Shown in pieces: positions 19,401 to 28,265 of a DNA stretch of 64,000 bases. Positions within the stretch are counted from its first letter, which is position 1. Each line of letters begins with the position of its first letter. Location: NCBI RefSeq assembly GCF_003332825.1, contig NZ_QIRF01000004.1, forward strand, positions 193,241 to 257,240, given 5' to 3'. The position numbers and the translations under genes are program-made. The notes beneath the pieces were generated by a model. The model did no database searches and was not told the DNA's origin. It saw only the letters and a list, made by a program, of their open reading frames with translations. Source of the DNA: Dyella sp. C9 (lineage in GTDB: Bacteria > Pseudomonadota > Gammaproteobacteria > Xanthomonadales > Rhodanobacteraceae).

Positions 19401-22400
19401 TGCTCGACAACATGGGCGGGCAGATCGCCACCAACGGGTCGCTGCACCTCACCGCGCAGGCGCTTAGCAACGCGAACGGCACGCTACAGGCCGCGGGTAG
19501 TGATGCCACGGTTCTCACCATCACCCAGGCGTTCGACAACACCCACGGCATCCTCGCTACGGCGGGCGCGACGACGGTGCATGCCGGCTCGCTCGACAAC
19601 ACAGCCGGCACCTTGCAAGCGGCCAGTGATGACGTGCTGACCGTCAGCAGCGACGGGGCGTTGATCAACGACGGCGGCACCCTGGTCGGCAACGGCGCGC
19701 TTGCACTCAGCGCGGGCTCCCTCAGTAATCACGGCGGCACCCTCCAGGCCCAACAAGCCATCGATGCGACTGTGGCCGGCACACTCGACAACAGCAACGG
19801 CGGCACTGTGATCGCTGGTGGTGACCTCAACGTCCAGGCGGACTCGCTGCTCAACCGCAACACGCTGAACACGAGCGCCCCGCAGGGCCTGTATGGCGAT
19901 CACGTCCAGTTGCGCGCGGACACGCTCGACAACACCCAAGGGCAGATCCATGCCAACGACAGCCTTGCCGTGCGGGGGCAAATCGCATCAGGCGGCGCCA
20001 TCACCAATGCAGGCGGCAGTATGGACGGCACCGGGACCGTGTCGGTTGCTGCCATCACGCTCGACAACACCGGTGGCCAACTGATCCAGCGCGGCCATGA
20101 CGGATTGCTCAGCCTCAACGTCACTCAGGCGCTCACCAATACCGGCGGCGGCCTGATCGGGGCAGAGGGCACGGCCACCATTCATGCGGGCTCGTTCGAC
20201 AACAGCGGAGGCACCGCCGCGGCGCAGGGCGACCTTACCCTCGCCAGTGATGGCGACCTGCTCAACCGCAACAGTGGCGTGCTTCAAACCCAGGGTACGC
20301 TGACGCTGGGCGCCAACGGCGCGTTCGACAACAGCGCCGGCCAGCTCGATGCCGCCGGCGCGGCGACCATCGCGGCCGCCTCGGTCAGCAATGTCGGTGG
20401 CCAACTGCTCGCCGGCGATGCGTCGAACCCCGGGGCCGCACTGCAGATCACGTCTGGAAGCACGCTCGACAATCGCGGCGGCACCATCGGCAATCGTGGC
20501 GGCGACGTCACGCTCCATGCGGCGAGCATCGACAACAGCAGCAACGGCACGCTGGTCGCCCAGCGCGATCTCACGCTCGACCGTGTCAGTGTGCTCAACA
20601 ACACCGGCGGAACGACCTACGCCACGCGCAACCTCAGTTTCCAGAATGGCAGCGCCACGCTCGACAACACCGGTGGCCAACTCGGCGCCGGTGACACCGC
20701 GTGGCTCGATCTCGGCCAGATCACCAACAACGCGGGCGGCCACCTGCAGGCCGCGACGCTGTGGCTCACCACACCCACGCTGTTCAACGACGATGGTGAA
20801 GTGGATGGCGCCGTCGTGCACGCTACGCTCGCAAGCTTGAACGGCGTCGGTCGCATCTACGGCAGCCAGCTGCTGGATGCCCATGTCACCGGCGACTACA
20901 CCCATCTGGCCGGCCAGCGCCTGGAAAGCGATGGCGTGCTCAGCCTCACTGTCGACGGCACCCTGATCAACCAGGGTACGCTGCAAACCCAGGGCGAGCT
21001 GGACCTTTCCGCGGCCAACCTCATCAACACCCACGGCGCCGTGATCAACGCCAGTGCGGATGACGGCAGCGGCGTCGCCAACCTCCGCGTCAGCGGCAGC
21101 GTGGACAACCAGCAGGGTGCCACCCTCGAAGGCGACACGCTGAACGTATCCGCCAACACGCTCACCAACACCGGTGACATCGTCGGTGACGTGGTGACTC
21201 TCGACGCGAGCAGCCTCACCAACGGCCGCGATCTGGGCACGGCCACCGCTGCCGTGGACTACGGCGAAGGCTTCATCGGCGCGTCGCAGGTACTCAACCT
21301 GCATGTCGGCACGCTCGCCAACCTCGACGCCCAGCTCTACAGCGCCGGTGATCTCACCATCGCAGCCGATGCCGCGGGCAATCAGGCGCAATCGATCCTC
21401 AATCGCTCCGGTCTTATCCAGGCCGAAGGCAACCTCAGCCTTGCGGCCCAACAGATCGCCAACGCGCGACGCGTGTTCCAGACGGAGGTCTACACCCTCT
21501 CGCCCGCCGAGCAGGCCCAGAATACCTTCACGCAGACGGTGGCCATCTATCGCGATGACGATCCCAATCCTCTGCATCACCCACCCTACGTCGATCCGAG
21601 CCAGGTGTTGAGCGCCGCGCAGATCGCCCAGCTCGAAGCCTTCTGCGGTGGCAAGGGCTCACCCGGCAAGGACGGCGACCAATGGTGCAACGGCATCACC
21701 ATGCCGGGGCAAAGCAACGCCCACAACATCTACCACAACGATTTGACCGCCAACGTCACCGACACCCTGGTGTCGGTGGAACGCCTGGTGTCGGCCAGCG
21801 CGACCGGCGAGATCGTCTCCGGTGGCGACATGACGTTGACCGGCGCCGTGCTCAACGACAAATCCACCATCGCGGCCGGCCGTAACCTCACCATCTATGA
21901 TCCTTCTTCCGGTGCGTCCGGCACCGCCTCCGTGCAGAACATCGCCTGGACGCCCACCGGTACCGTGCAGGAAACCACTACCGAACAGACCGGCATTGGC
22001 TACGTCAGCTTCAGTGGCGATCGTCATTGGGACGTGGAGCCCTATAAGTGGACCTGGGGCATCTACCAAAGCAGCTCCACCATCAATGTCGCCCAAGGCA
22101 ATGCGCCTACCTGGGTGACCTATAGCGCGGGCCCCGGTCTGGCCGGCAGCATCACGGCTGTCGGCAGCGTCACCATCATTGGCGGTGACGTCACCAACAC
22201 CGTGGTCGGTGGCGGGGGCGGCGTCAGCGGTATCACTCCCGGCGGCCTCGCCGGTCCGGGAAGCACCACTTTCCAGAGCGCCAACGGCGCGCAGGCGGGT
22301 AGCGCGGGCACCATTGCCGCCACCGCGGGCCAGACCGTGAACGGCCCCGGGCACCAGGGCGGCGCCGCCGGGCAAACGATAGGCGACACGAACAGCCCGC

Positions 22401-25400
22401 TGCCCGGCTACACCCCGCCGAACAATCCCACGGTGCAACAGCATCCCGACGCCAATGCGCCGTTCCTGGTCACCACCGCACCGCGCTTTGCCCAGGGTGC
22501 CTCGACCAGCTCCGACTACCTGCTGCGCGCGCTGGGCGATGACCCCAGCAACATGCAGAAGCGCCTGGGCGATGGTTACGTCGAGCAGAACCTGGTGATG
22601 GACCAGATCCTGCAGCTCACCGGCCGTCGTAGCCTGAGCGGTGGCGACCCGATGGCACAGTACCAATCCCTGATGGATGGCGCGGCCAGCGAAGCCGCAC
22701 GCCTGGGGCTGCAGTTGGGTGCGCCACTCACCAGCGCGCAGATCGCCTCGTTGGATACCGACATCGTGTGGCTGGTCGACCAGGTGGTCGATGGGCAGCA
22801 TGTGCTAACGCCCGTGGTGTACCTCAGCAAGGCCACCGCCGATCGGATGCAGCACGAAGGCGCCCTGATTGCTGGCGATACGGTCAACGTCGCCTCCACC
22901 GGCACCGTGCGCAACGACGGCACCATCAGCGGAACGCAGGGCACGTGGCTCAGCGCCGACACGCTGATCAACACCGGCGCGATGAAAAGTGACGGCACCC
23001 TCGCCATCGCCACCCGCAACGACACGATCAATAGCGGCACGCTCAGCGCCGGGGCGATCAGCGTCACGGCGGGGCGCGATCTGTTGAACACCGGCAGCAT
23101 CACCAGTAACGGCGACATGGCCCTCGTAGCGGGCCGCGACCTGACGACCGGCGTCGCACCCATTCAGGCCGGGGGCAACCTCGCTATGGTGGCGGGCCGC
23201 GACCTCACCGCCACGGCATCGACGATTTCGGCCGTGGGTGACGCGCAGTTGATGGCCGGTAACAACCTCACGCTCAACGCCACCGGCCACACCACGCGCA
23301 CGGGTGGCGCTTCGAACGGCCAGGAGTCGACCACCCATGCGGTCACCGCCATCCAGGCCGGCGGCGACCTCGCGGTTGTCGCCGGCAACGACCTCACCAG
23401 CGACGGCACCCAACTCAGTGCGGGCAACCGGTTGGGCCTGGCCGCGGGCCACGACCTCACCCTCAACACCGTTACCGACCACCAGTCGAACTACAGCAAG
23501 ACCGTATCGGGGCACACCATTACCACCACGCGTGCCGATGACGACACTGTGCGCGGCAGCTCCCTGAGTGGTGCCAACGGCGTGGCGCTCACGGCGGGCC
23601 ACGACCTGACGGCCACCGCCACCACCATGACCAGCACGAACGGCGCCATCGGCCTGATGGCTGGCCACGACCTTACCCTCGACACCGCACAGGACACCCA
23701 CAGCACCGTCGTCGACACCAAGAAAACCGGCGGTAACGTGCTCAGCCACAGCACCACGCGCACGCACGACAGCGTGAGTGACACCTACGCCATCGGCACC
23801 ACGGTCAGCGGCAGCAGTGTCACGATGGCGGCCGGAAACAACCTCACTGCCACCGCCGCGCAAGTGGTGGCCGACCACGACACCGTGATGGCGGCGGGCA
23901 ACAACCTCACCCTCAACACCGCCAACGACGTCCACACCGAAGACCACAGCGTCAGCAAGACCAAGACCGGCGTCATGGGTGCCGGCGTGGGCGTGATGGT
24001 GGGCGAAGCCAAACAAAGCCAAGACCTCTCGATCACGCAAACGACGCCCACCGGCACCACCGTGGGAAGCCTGGGCGGCAGCGTCACGATGACGGCGGGC
24101 AACAATGTCCACCTCACCAACGCCACCGTACTCAGCGATACGGGCACCGCCATCGTCGGCAACAACGTCACCATCGATGCGGCGATGGGCATCACCGATA
24201 CCACGCAGACCTATAAGCAGAGCAGCGCCGGTTTGCATGTGGGGCTCACCGGCGGCGCCGTCACAGTGGCACAAACCGTGTACCACGACGCCAAGGGCAT
24301 CAGTAAGAGCAGCGATTCTCGCCTGCAGGCGCTGTACGCCGCCCAGGGCGCCGAAGCGCTGCTCTCACCGGGCGCGGGCCGCATGATGGGGCTGGGCAAC
24401 CAAACCGGTGCCGATGCCATCGGCCAGGCCGCCCAAGGCAACACCAACAGCGCGGGTATTTCCCTGCGGATCGGTATCGGGGCCAGCAGCGCTTCCGCCA
24501 AGGCCAGCACCCACGATGAGACGGCCTACGGGAGCACCATTCACAGCAATGGCAATGTGATGATCGCTGCCACCGGTGGCGACCTCAACGTGATCGGCAG
24601 CCAAATCAGCGGCGACAACGTTGCCCTGGCGGCCGCCAACAACCTCAACCTGCTCAGCCAGGCCGAACAGCACACCGACCAGAGCAGCAACCACAACGCT
24701 GGCGGCGAAGTGGGCTTCAGCGTCGGCGCCACCACCGGCTGGTACGCCAGCGCGAGTGCGGGCCAAGGCAAGGCCCATGGCAACGGCACTACACACGCCA
24801 CCACGAGCGTGGATGCGGCCAACACGCTGACGCTCGTCAGCGGCGGCGACACCACGATCCAGGGCGCCCAGGCCAAGGGCAACACCGTGCTGGCCAACAT
24901 CGGCGGCAATTTGAACGTCATCAGCGAGCAGGACACCGCCCACTACACCAGCAAACAGCAGCAAGCCAGCGCCACCGTCGCCACCGGCAGCGGCATGCAA
25001 GGCAGCTACAACCAAAGCAACGCCCATAGCGACTACACCAGCGTGACGACGGTCAGCGGCATCGGCGCGGGCGACGGTGGCTTCGCCATCCACGTCAACG
25101 GCAACACGGACCTCAAGGGCGGCGTGATCGCCAGTACGGCCGATGCCTCCAAGAACCTGCTCGATACCGGCAGCCTCACCTTCAGCGATATCGAGAACCA
25201 TGCCAGCTACAGCGCCAGCAGCGTGGGCGTCGGCACGGGTGGGCCGATGGGGTTGATCGGCTTGGCGGGGTTGGCGATGCCGCAAACCGGCAACGAAAGC
25301 AGCACGACGAAGGCGGGTATCGCCGACGGAACGATCATCACGCGCAACGGCGACACCGACCTCAGCGGTCTGGACCGCAAGCCTGACATCAACGCAAGTG

Positions 25401-26614
25401 GCCTCACCTCAAACTTCGATGAGAAGAAGATTCAGGACAACATGCTGGCCGGGCAACTGGCGGGACAGGTGGGCATGGTGGCCGCGGGAGACTTGGAGAA
25501 CGTCATGCAACTCACGCCGGGCAGCGCCGGCGCCACGGCTATCCATACGGTGGCCGGCGGGGCCATCGCCGCGCTGGGCGGTGGCAATGTTGCTCAGGGT
25601 GCGTTGGGTGCTGGGGCTGGCGAGGCATTCCTCCAATACCTGCCTGGCATCATGGGGCCACAAGAGGCGGCTTTAGCGTCCGCCGTCGTAGGCGGCGTGG
25701 TGGGCGGTGGCACCGGGTTGGCGACGGCCAATGCAGGCGCACAGTACAACTACCTGACGCATCCGCAGTTGATTGATCTGCAAAACCAGATCATTGCGTG
25801 CAACGGCGATCGGTCCTGCATCGAATCCGCCAAGACTGACGCGGAAATCACCTCCGCCAAACAGGAGCAGGATCTGAAGAGTGGTTGTGGCGGCAACGCC
25901 AACAATTATTCGGATGCATGTAAGGGCGCCATCCTCGATGCGCGCGCCTACGCCAGCGATCCGTTAGCCAGCCAGTTGGGGCTGCAAGTGGATCAAGCCA
26001 TCACCACGCAAGACTACATGGCTAACCGATACCACTGGGGATTGGTGGCCGGAGAGAGTGATGCCAGTCAAATGGGCAACTATTTCTTCATCCCGCCTGC
26101 GGTGGCAGTCGGGGCAGTGACTATGGCCGCGGCGGGGCCGATCGTTGCTGGATCGGGATGGGCGATCGGCGCTATTTCAGGTGGCACGGGCGGGTATATC
26201 TCGGGTGGATGGAAGGGGGCAGGAATTGGTGTTCTCGTTGGTGGTGTTGCCGGCGAGTTCATTCCTGGTGCCGGTATATATGTGGCCGGACAAGTGGGCG
26301 GCACTACCGGTATGGTGGCTGGTGCGGGGACATTCGTTGTACTCAACGGATTGACGAGTGGCGCGGGTGCCTTGGCCACCAACGTGGCACTGGGACAGCC
26401 TTGGAACCATGGCCTACCTTATGGCATAGGGGCGGGTATGGTCGTTCCACTCGCTAGCGGGGAGGCAGTCGTGGTTGGCTTTGGCGGCGAGGCGGCGGTA
26501 GGAACTGGTGTGGCGAATGCATTCAGTGCGTACTCTGGTTTGTTCTCCATCGGTGCCGCTGCCGTAGACCCGACACCTACACCGAAGAAGCAACAAGGCA
26601 ATCAGGGCAAATAA
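16442..26614 (+). CDS. TpsA: giant filamentous-haemagglutinin/CdiA-like exoprotein
   Basis: This 3390-residue protein begins with an extended signal peptide region (MNMQYRLVWNKSLRMVQVA) and signal helix ending near residue 68. The TPS/haemagglutination domain follows (about 69-330; LGSPGNAALINITTPTKAGVSIN, ASPAGIAVDGGGFLNASRV). Next come many DNTGGTL-type beta-helix repeats, a Ser/Gly linker (about 430-473), a central region, and haemagglutinin repeats of the AGNNLTLNTA type (about 2190-2920). Near residue 3102, ATANAGAQYNYLTHPQ matches the position where CdiA proteins carry a pretoxin boundary; no VENN tetrapeptide is present. The last ~290 residues hold a four-Cys segment and then a glycine-rich hydrophobic tail (about 3211-3373). 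Inference: a contact-dependent toxin or adhesin exported by the upstream TpsB. Confidence 0.9.
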   Translation: MNMQYRLVWNKSLRMVQVASELAHRPKGGSPSASGASATPAHSALPLKGLSFAAWVALGMVSVIAPVNAGQVAGLITADPNAPGNQRPTVLGSPGNAALINITTPTKAGVSINQYSAFQVDSHGAVLNNSRDNTQTTLAGTIGGNPWLATGSARVIVNQVNSSSPAALGGYIEVAGDKAQVVIASPAGIAVDGGGFLNASRVTLTTGTPLLNGGALEGYRVNSSGIIQVSGNGLDASRADYTDIIARAAVLDGAVYAQQLRATFGANQVNTDQSQVTPIQGAGTKPAFALDTSALGGMYANKIVLLANEQGVGVRNAGTIAASAGNVVVTVDGRLENTGSLQSLSDTNLSASGGLSNNGTISATNTLAITTPLDVDNSRGTLNAGRIALDAASLRNQAGTIAQTSVQGMSLQAGALSNSNGGSIGMPVADAGDDSSASSSSGGSTTPPGGGTGGDGDAAATGSGSTGTTPVAPLADGALHIAGLLDNDGGRISAAAGFDLTTANGLANDGGQLGLRQLTMTGGDLSNQGGTLTINGAANIQGGNVINDAGQLNFADTLILNVQNLSNRGGTLTHVGTAATTLSVADALDNTGGTLASNASSLAITSGMLVNEGGQISHTGLDRLTVTTNALYGAGGKIATAGAVQLTAGAVDHQQAILAATQVTVNAASFDNRGGAITASGDNANTLQVAGTLDNSDGGTIASNADLSLQASMLGNASGTIQHAGAGTLRIDATTLNGVGGTIGSNGQLYLTGVTTDLSGGNTSAQSLAISTSVLSTAHGTLIAAGSDPLQMAVTGAYDNTGGQVSTGGGLQLNAASLTNVGGSVVAVGTGATNLTVTNRLDNTGGTLAAAGATTVQAHDLINQGGTLQVSGAPLSVTANGLLDNSQHGVLASDGDLTLQTATLDNTAGTIQHAGQGAATITATTLNGQGGAIASNGDLTLHGGALNLRDSTTTAQSVTVNADALTTAGGTLQALGGSPLNLTVRGLLDNMGGQIATNGSLHLTAQALSNANGTLQAAGSDATVLTITQAFDNTHGILATAGATTVHAGSLDNTAGTLQAASDDVLTVSSDGALINDGGTLVGNGALALSAGSLSNHGGTLQAQQAIDATVAGTLDNSNGGTVIAGGDLNVQADSLLNRNTLNTSAPQGLYGDHVQLRADTLDNTQGQIHANDSLAVRGQIASGGAITNAGGSMDGTGTVSVAAITLDNTGGQLIQRGHDGLLSLNVTQALTNTGGGLIGAEGTATIHAGSFDNSGGTAAAQGDLTLASDGDLLNRNSGVLQTQGTLTLGANGAFDNSAGQLDAAGAATIAAASVSNVGGQLLAGDASNPGAALQITSGSTLDNRGGTIGNRGGDVTLHAASIDNSSNGTLVAQRDLTLDRVSVLNNTGGTTYATRNLSFQNGSATLDNTGGQLGAGDTAWLDLGQITNNAGGHLQAATLWLTTPTLFNDDGEVDGAVVHATLASLNGVGRIYGSQLLDAHVTGDYTHLAGQRLESDGVLSLTVDGTLINQGTLQTQGELDLSAANLINTHGAVINASADDGSGVANLRVSGSVDNQQGATLEGDTLNVSANTLTNTGDIVGDVVTLDASSLTNGRDLGTATAAVDYGEGFIGASQVLNLHVGTLANLDAQLYSAGDLTIAADAAGNQAQSILNRSGLIQAEGNLSLAAQQIANARRVFQTEVYTLSPAEQAQNTFTQTVAIYRDDDPNPLHHPPYVDPSQVLSAAQIAQLEAFCGGKGSPGKDGDQWCNGITMPGQSNAHNIYHNDLTANVTDTLVSVERLVSASATGEIVSGGDMTLTGAVLNDKSTIAAGRNLTIYDPSSGASGTASVQNIAWTPTGTVQETTTEQTGIGYVSFSGDRHWDVEPYKWTWGIYQSSSTINVAQGNAPTWVTYSAGPGLAGSITAVGSVTIIGGDVTNTVVGGGGGVSGITPGGLAGPGSTTFQSANGAQAGSAGTIAATAGQTVNGPGHQGGAAGQTIGDTNSPLPGYTPPNNPTVQQHPDANAPFLVTTAPRFAQGASTSSDYLLRALGDDPSNMQKRLGDGYVEQNLVMDQILQLTGRRSLSGGDPMAQYQSLMDGAASEAARLGLQLGAPLTSAQIASLDTDIVWLVDQVVDGQHVLTPVVYLSKATADRMQHEGALIAGDTVNVASTGTVRNDGTISGTQGTWLSADTLINTGAMKSDGTLAIATRNDTINSGTLSAGAISVTAGRDLLNTGSITSNGDMALVAGRDLTTGVAPIQAGGNLAMVAGRDLTATASTISAVGDAQLMAGNNLTLNATGHTTRTGGASNGQESTTHAVTAIQAGGDLAVVAGNDLTSDGTQLSAGNRLGLAAGHDLTLNTVTDHQSNYSKTVSGHTITTTRADDDTVRGSSLSGANGVALTAGHDLTATATTMTSTNGAIGLMAGHDLTLDTAQDTHSTVVDTKKTGGNVLSHSTTRTHDSVSDTYAIGTTVSGSSVTMAAGNNLTATAAQVVADHDTVMAAGNNLTLNTANDVHTEDHSVSKTKTGVMGAGVGVMVGEAKQSQDLSITQTTPTGTTVGSLGGSVTMTAGNNVHLTNATVLSDTGTAIVGNNVTIDAAMGITDTTQTYKQSSAGLHVGLTGGAVTVAQTVYHDAKGISKSSDSRLQALYAAQGAEALLSPGAGRMMGLGNQTGADAIGQAAQGNTNSAGISLRIGIGASSASAKASTHDETAYGSTIHSNGNVMIAATGGDLNVIGSQISGDNVALAAANNLNLLSQAEQHTDQSSNHNAGGEVGFSVGATTGWYASASAGQGKAHGNGTTHATTSVDAANTLTLVSGGDTTIQGAQAKGNTVLANIGGNLNVISEQDTAHYTSKQQQASATVATGSGMQGSYNQSNAHSDYTSVTTVSGIGAGDGGFAIHVNGNTDLKGGVIASTADASKNLLDTGSLTFSDIENHASYSASSVGVGTGGPMGLIGLAGLAMPQTGNESSTTKAGIADGTIITRNGDTDLSGLDRKPDINASGLTSNFDEKKIQDNMLAGQLAGQVGMVAAGDLENVMQLTPGSAGATAIHTVAGGAIAALGGGNVAQGALGAGAGEAFLQYLPGIMGPQEAALASAVVGGVVGGGTGLATANAGAQYNYLTHPQLIDLQNQIIACNGDRSCIESAKTDAEITSAKQEQDLKSGCGGNANNYSDACKGAILDARAYASDPLASQLGLQVDQAITTQDYMANRYHWGLVAGESDASQMGNYFFIPPAVAVGAVTMAAAGPIVAGSGWAIGAISGGTGGYISGGWKGAGIGVLVGGVAGEFIPGAGIYVAGQVGGTTGMVAGAGTFVVLNGLTSGAGALATNVALGQPWNHGLPYGIGAGMVVPLASGEAVVVGFGGEAAVGTGVANAFSAYSGLFSIGAAAVDPTPTPKKQQGNQGK

Positions 26615-26616
26615 CA

Positions 26617-27198
26617 ATGCGCTCTATGAACTCAGACAGCTCAATACCGACCACTGATAAAGCCGTGCGTTTCAAATTCCGTGATCTCCGTCGATCGGTG
26701 GCAATGCAATGTTTGTTCTTTTTTATGTTTGTCTTCTTCTTTGTATTCGCCTTGCGGCAGGATAACTCTTATTGGCCTTATGCCTTTTTTCTGCCTGTAT
26801 TTAGCCTCCTGCTATTCGTTTGGTATTCAACAGTAGTGGTAGCAATGGATATTGTTGTGGACACCACTGGCATCTCGCGTTGCGTAGGCCGAAGGGTCAT
26901 TAAGCACATCCCTTGGCGTGATGTGCGGCTGATTTGGGTATTTGACTCGTATAGTTGGCAGGAACACAAAAAGACCCTCGGCATCCATATCCTTCCGCGC
27001 AACAAGGAGCATCCATCGTCTGTCCTTGGCGGTAAAGTCGCTATCGTCGAAAGCCCCATGCGGCAAGGAAAGTTTTCTGAGCTTATTGAGGCGATGAACA
27101 CATACATCGCCGAGCATCACATCAATATCGAGAGCACAGTGGGCGGCAAGACTTCCCATCCGGATAGCCTAGTCTTTGTCCCAAGGAGACCCGACTAG
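26617..27198 (+). CDS. Two-TM protein, candidate CDI immunity protein
   Basis: The 193-residue product has two adjacent membrane helices (about residues 29-46 and 54-77; CLFFFMFVFFFVFAL and the YAFFLPVFSLLLFVWY region), then a soluble beta-rich domain of about 110 residues that looks like a bacterial PH-type domain (DTTGISRCVGRRVIKHIPWRDVRLI). The ATG is two bases after the tpsA stop, and base composition drops clearly in GC, both usual for cdiI genes. A membrane-located immunity protein would fit a membrane-acting toxin tip. I recognise no named family; immunity function is inferred from position and topology only. Confidence 0.6.
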   Translation: MRSMNSDSSIPTTDKAVRFKFRDLRRSVAMQCLFFFMFVFFFVFALRQDNSYWPYAFFLPVFSLLLFVWYSTVVVAMDIVVDTTGISRCVGRRVIKHIPWRDVRLIWVFDSYSWQEHKKTLGIHILPRNKEHPSSVLGGKVAIVESPMRQGKFSELIEAMNTYIAEHHINIESTVGGKTSHPDSLVFVPRRPD

Positions 27199-27233
27199 GA
27201 CTTGGAAAGGCGGCCATGCTTGGAGAAGGCACG

Positions 27234-27259
27234 GAAAAACGGGGTCAGGTTCACTTCCT
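27234..27259 (+). repeat. Left inverted repeat of the RAYT unit
   Basis: GAAAAAC followed by GG and the core GGTCAGGTTCACTTCCT. The transposase stop codon (complement of 27251-27253) is inside this repeat. Confidence 0.8.
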
Positions 27260-27940
27260 GCGCGGCGGGCGATGGGCTGGGCGGGTGCCAGCGAAGCGCT
27301 GGGTCTTGGCTTCCACCATCGCTCTGAAGGTGTCCCTCCCCAAGACACGCTGTTGTTGCAGGTGTGTGCGGATGGCGAGCAGCTCGTCATCCGCCACGGT
27401 TTCACGAAGGAGTGCCTCGTAAACCGAGCCGCGCTCCGCGGTAGTTCGGCCCAGGGCGTCATACGCGGGATGGGGTGTTAGCAAAGAGTCGGTGCGGTGT
27501 CCGCCGTGCGCGGCTGCGCTGGACCAGGGAAATCGTATGGGATCGTCTGTCATGCGGGCACGGACAGGGTTGAGGTCAATGTATCGATAGCAGCGGAGCA
27601 GATGAGTCTCGCTATCGACCAGGCAAGCCTTGTACCGCCCCTCCCACAGGGTGCCGGTTCGTAGGTGCCGAGCGTTGAACTGGCCGACGTATTGGCGTCC
27701 GAGCTTCTGCATCAGCTGGGCAACAGCGCCGATAGCCGGCGGCGTCAACAGTAAATGGACGTGGTTGTCCATCAGGACGTAGGCATGCAGTGCGCACTTG
27801 GTATGCAGTAGTGCTTCGCGTAGCAGCTGAAGATAGCGATGACGGTCGGCGTCATCGAGGAAGCATGGCAGGCGATTGTTGCCCCGCTGCACAATGTGCT
27901 GGGGGATATTGGGCAAGTCGAAGCGGGGAAGGCGGGCCAT
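27251..27940 (-). CDS. REP-associated tyrosine transposase (RAYT, Y1 family)
   Basis: This 229-residue protein has the HUH metal-binding motif H60-V-H62 in VLMDNHVHLLLTP and the catalytic-tyrosine helix YRYIDLNPVRARM at about 118-130. The N-terminus MARLPRFDLPNIPQHIVQRGNNR is typical of the IS200/IS605-related RAYT family, which mobilises or maintains REP/BIME hairpins. RAYTs are usually single-copy domesticated enzymes. An in-frame start 17 codons upstream exists, but MARLPR is the family start. The sequence around its 5' end (27915-27992) is repeated at 29985-30062. Confidence 0.92.
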   Translation of the reverse strand: MARLPRFDLPNIPQHIVQRGNNRLPCFLDDADRHRYLQLLREALLHTKCALHAYVLMDNHVHLLLTPPAIGAVAQLMQKLGRQYVGQFNARHLRTGTLWEGRYKACLVDSETHLLRCYRYIDLNPVRARMTDDPIRFPWSSAAAHGGHRTDSLLTPHPAYDALGRTTAERGSVYEALLRETVADDELLAIRTHLQQQRVLGRDTFRAMVEAKTQRFAGTRPAHRPPRRK

Positions 27941-28022
27941 ATCGCTACCGTGGCTGTTGTTGCCGCGATTCAAAATCAGCCGGGACGCCATAATTGTATG
28001 GGTGTGGACCGAGTCGACTTAT

Positions 28023-28048
28023 AGGAAGTGAACCTGACCATGTTTTTC
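28023..28048 (-). repeat. Right inverted repeat of the RAYT unit
   Basis: Contains AGGAAGTGAACCTGACC followed by ATGTTTTTC, the inverted counterpart of the left repeat with two mismatches. Confidence 0.8.
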
Positions 28049-28265
28049 AACAGACGAACAGGTAATGTCTTTCGCGAAGGCCTTTGGGAGCTACGTAGGC
28101 GAGGTCTACCGCCGAAATCATGGCGCGACAAGGAGCATCGTTACCCTCGGCGGTCATAATTTCCCCGGCCTCCGGACAACGTCTGGCGTCAATTTTTGGC
28201 CATGGGGTCGTGCCTTCAATCGGATAACGAAGGGCAGCGAAGACAACGTGTCCGACTATTACGCC
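28049..28265 (+). pseudogene. Gene fragment truncated at both ends by repeats
   Basis: An open frame reads STDEQVMSFAKAFGSYVGEV at its start and ends NRITKGSEDNVSDYYA, which looks like the C-terminal half of a small cytosolic protein (conserved-looking GSYVGEVYRRNHGA, FWPWGRAFNRI). Upstream in frame the RAYT right repeat brings a stop; downstream the frame continues 16 codons into the MITE at 28266 before ending. A start at 28065 would give 82 residues, but no ribosome site precedes it. Most likely a decayed orphan gene, perhaps of immunity type given the location; the family is not identified. Confidence 0.6.

Larger units (their letters stand above)
27234..28048. mobile_element. RAYT transposase unit with 26-bp inverted repeats
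   Basis: Inverted repeats at 27234-27259 and 28023-28048 (24 of 26 positions identical; shared core GGTCAGGTTCACTTCCT) bracket a REP-associated tyrosine transposase gene. The left repeat overlaps the last codons of the transposase. The right end abuts a 5'-truncated gene fragment, consistent with insertion or a rearrangement. Confidence 0.75.

Noticed and set aside
17600-21200. Possible tandem DNA repeats inside tpsA
   Set aside because: The repetition is at protein level (DNTGGTL-type motifs) with divergent nucleotide sequence; this is normal for filamentous haemagglutinin-type beta-helices.
19988-21580. 530-codon minus-strand frame inside tpsA
   Set aside because: Antisense of the repeat region; its regularity mirrors the beta-helix repeats of TpsA.
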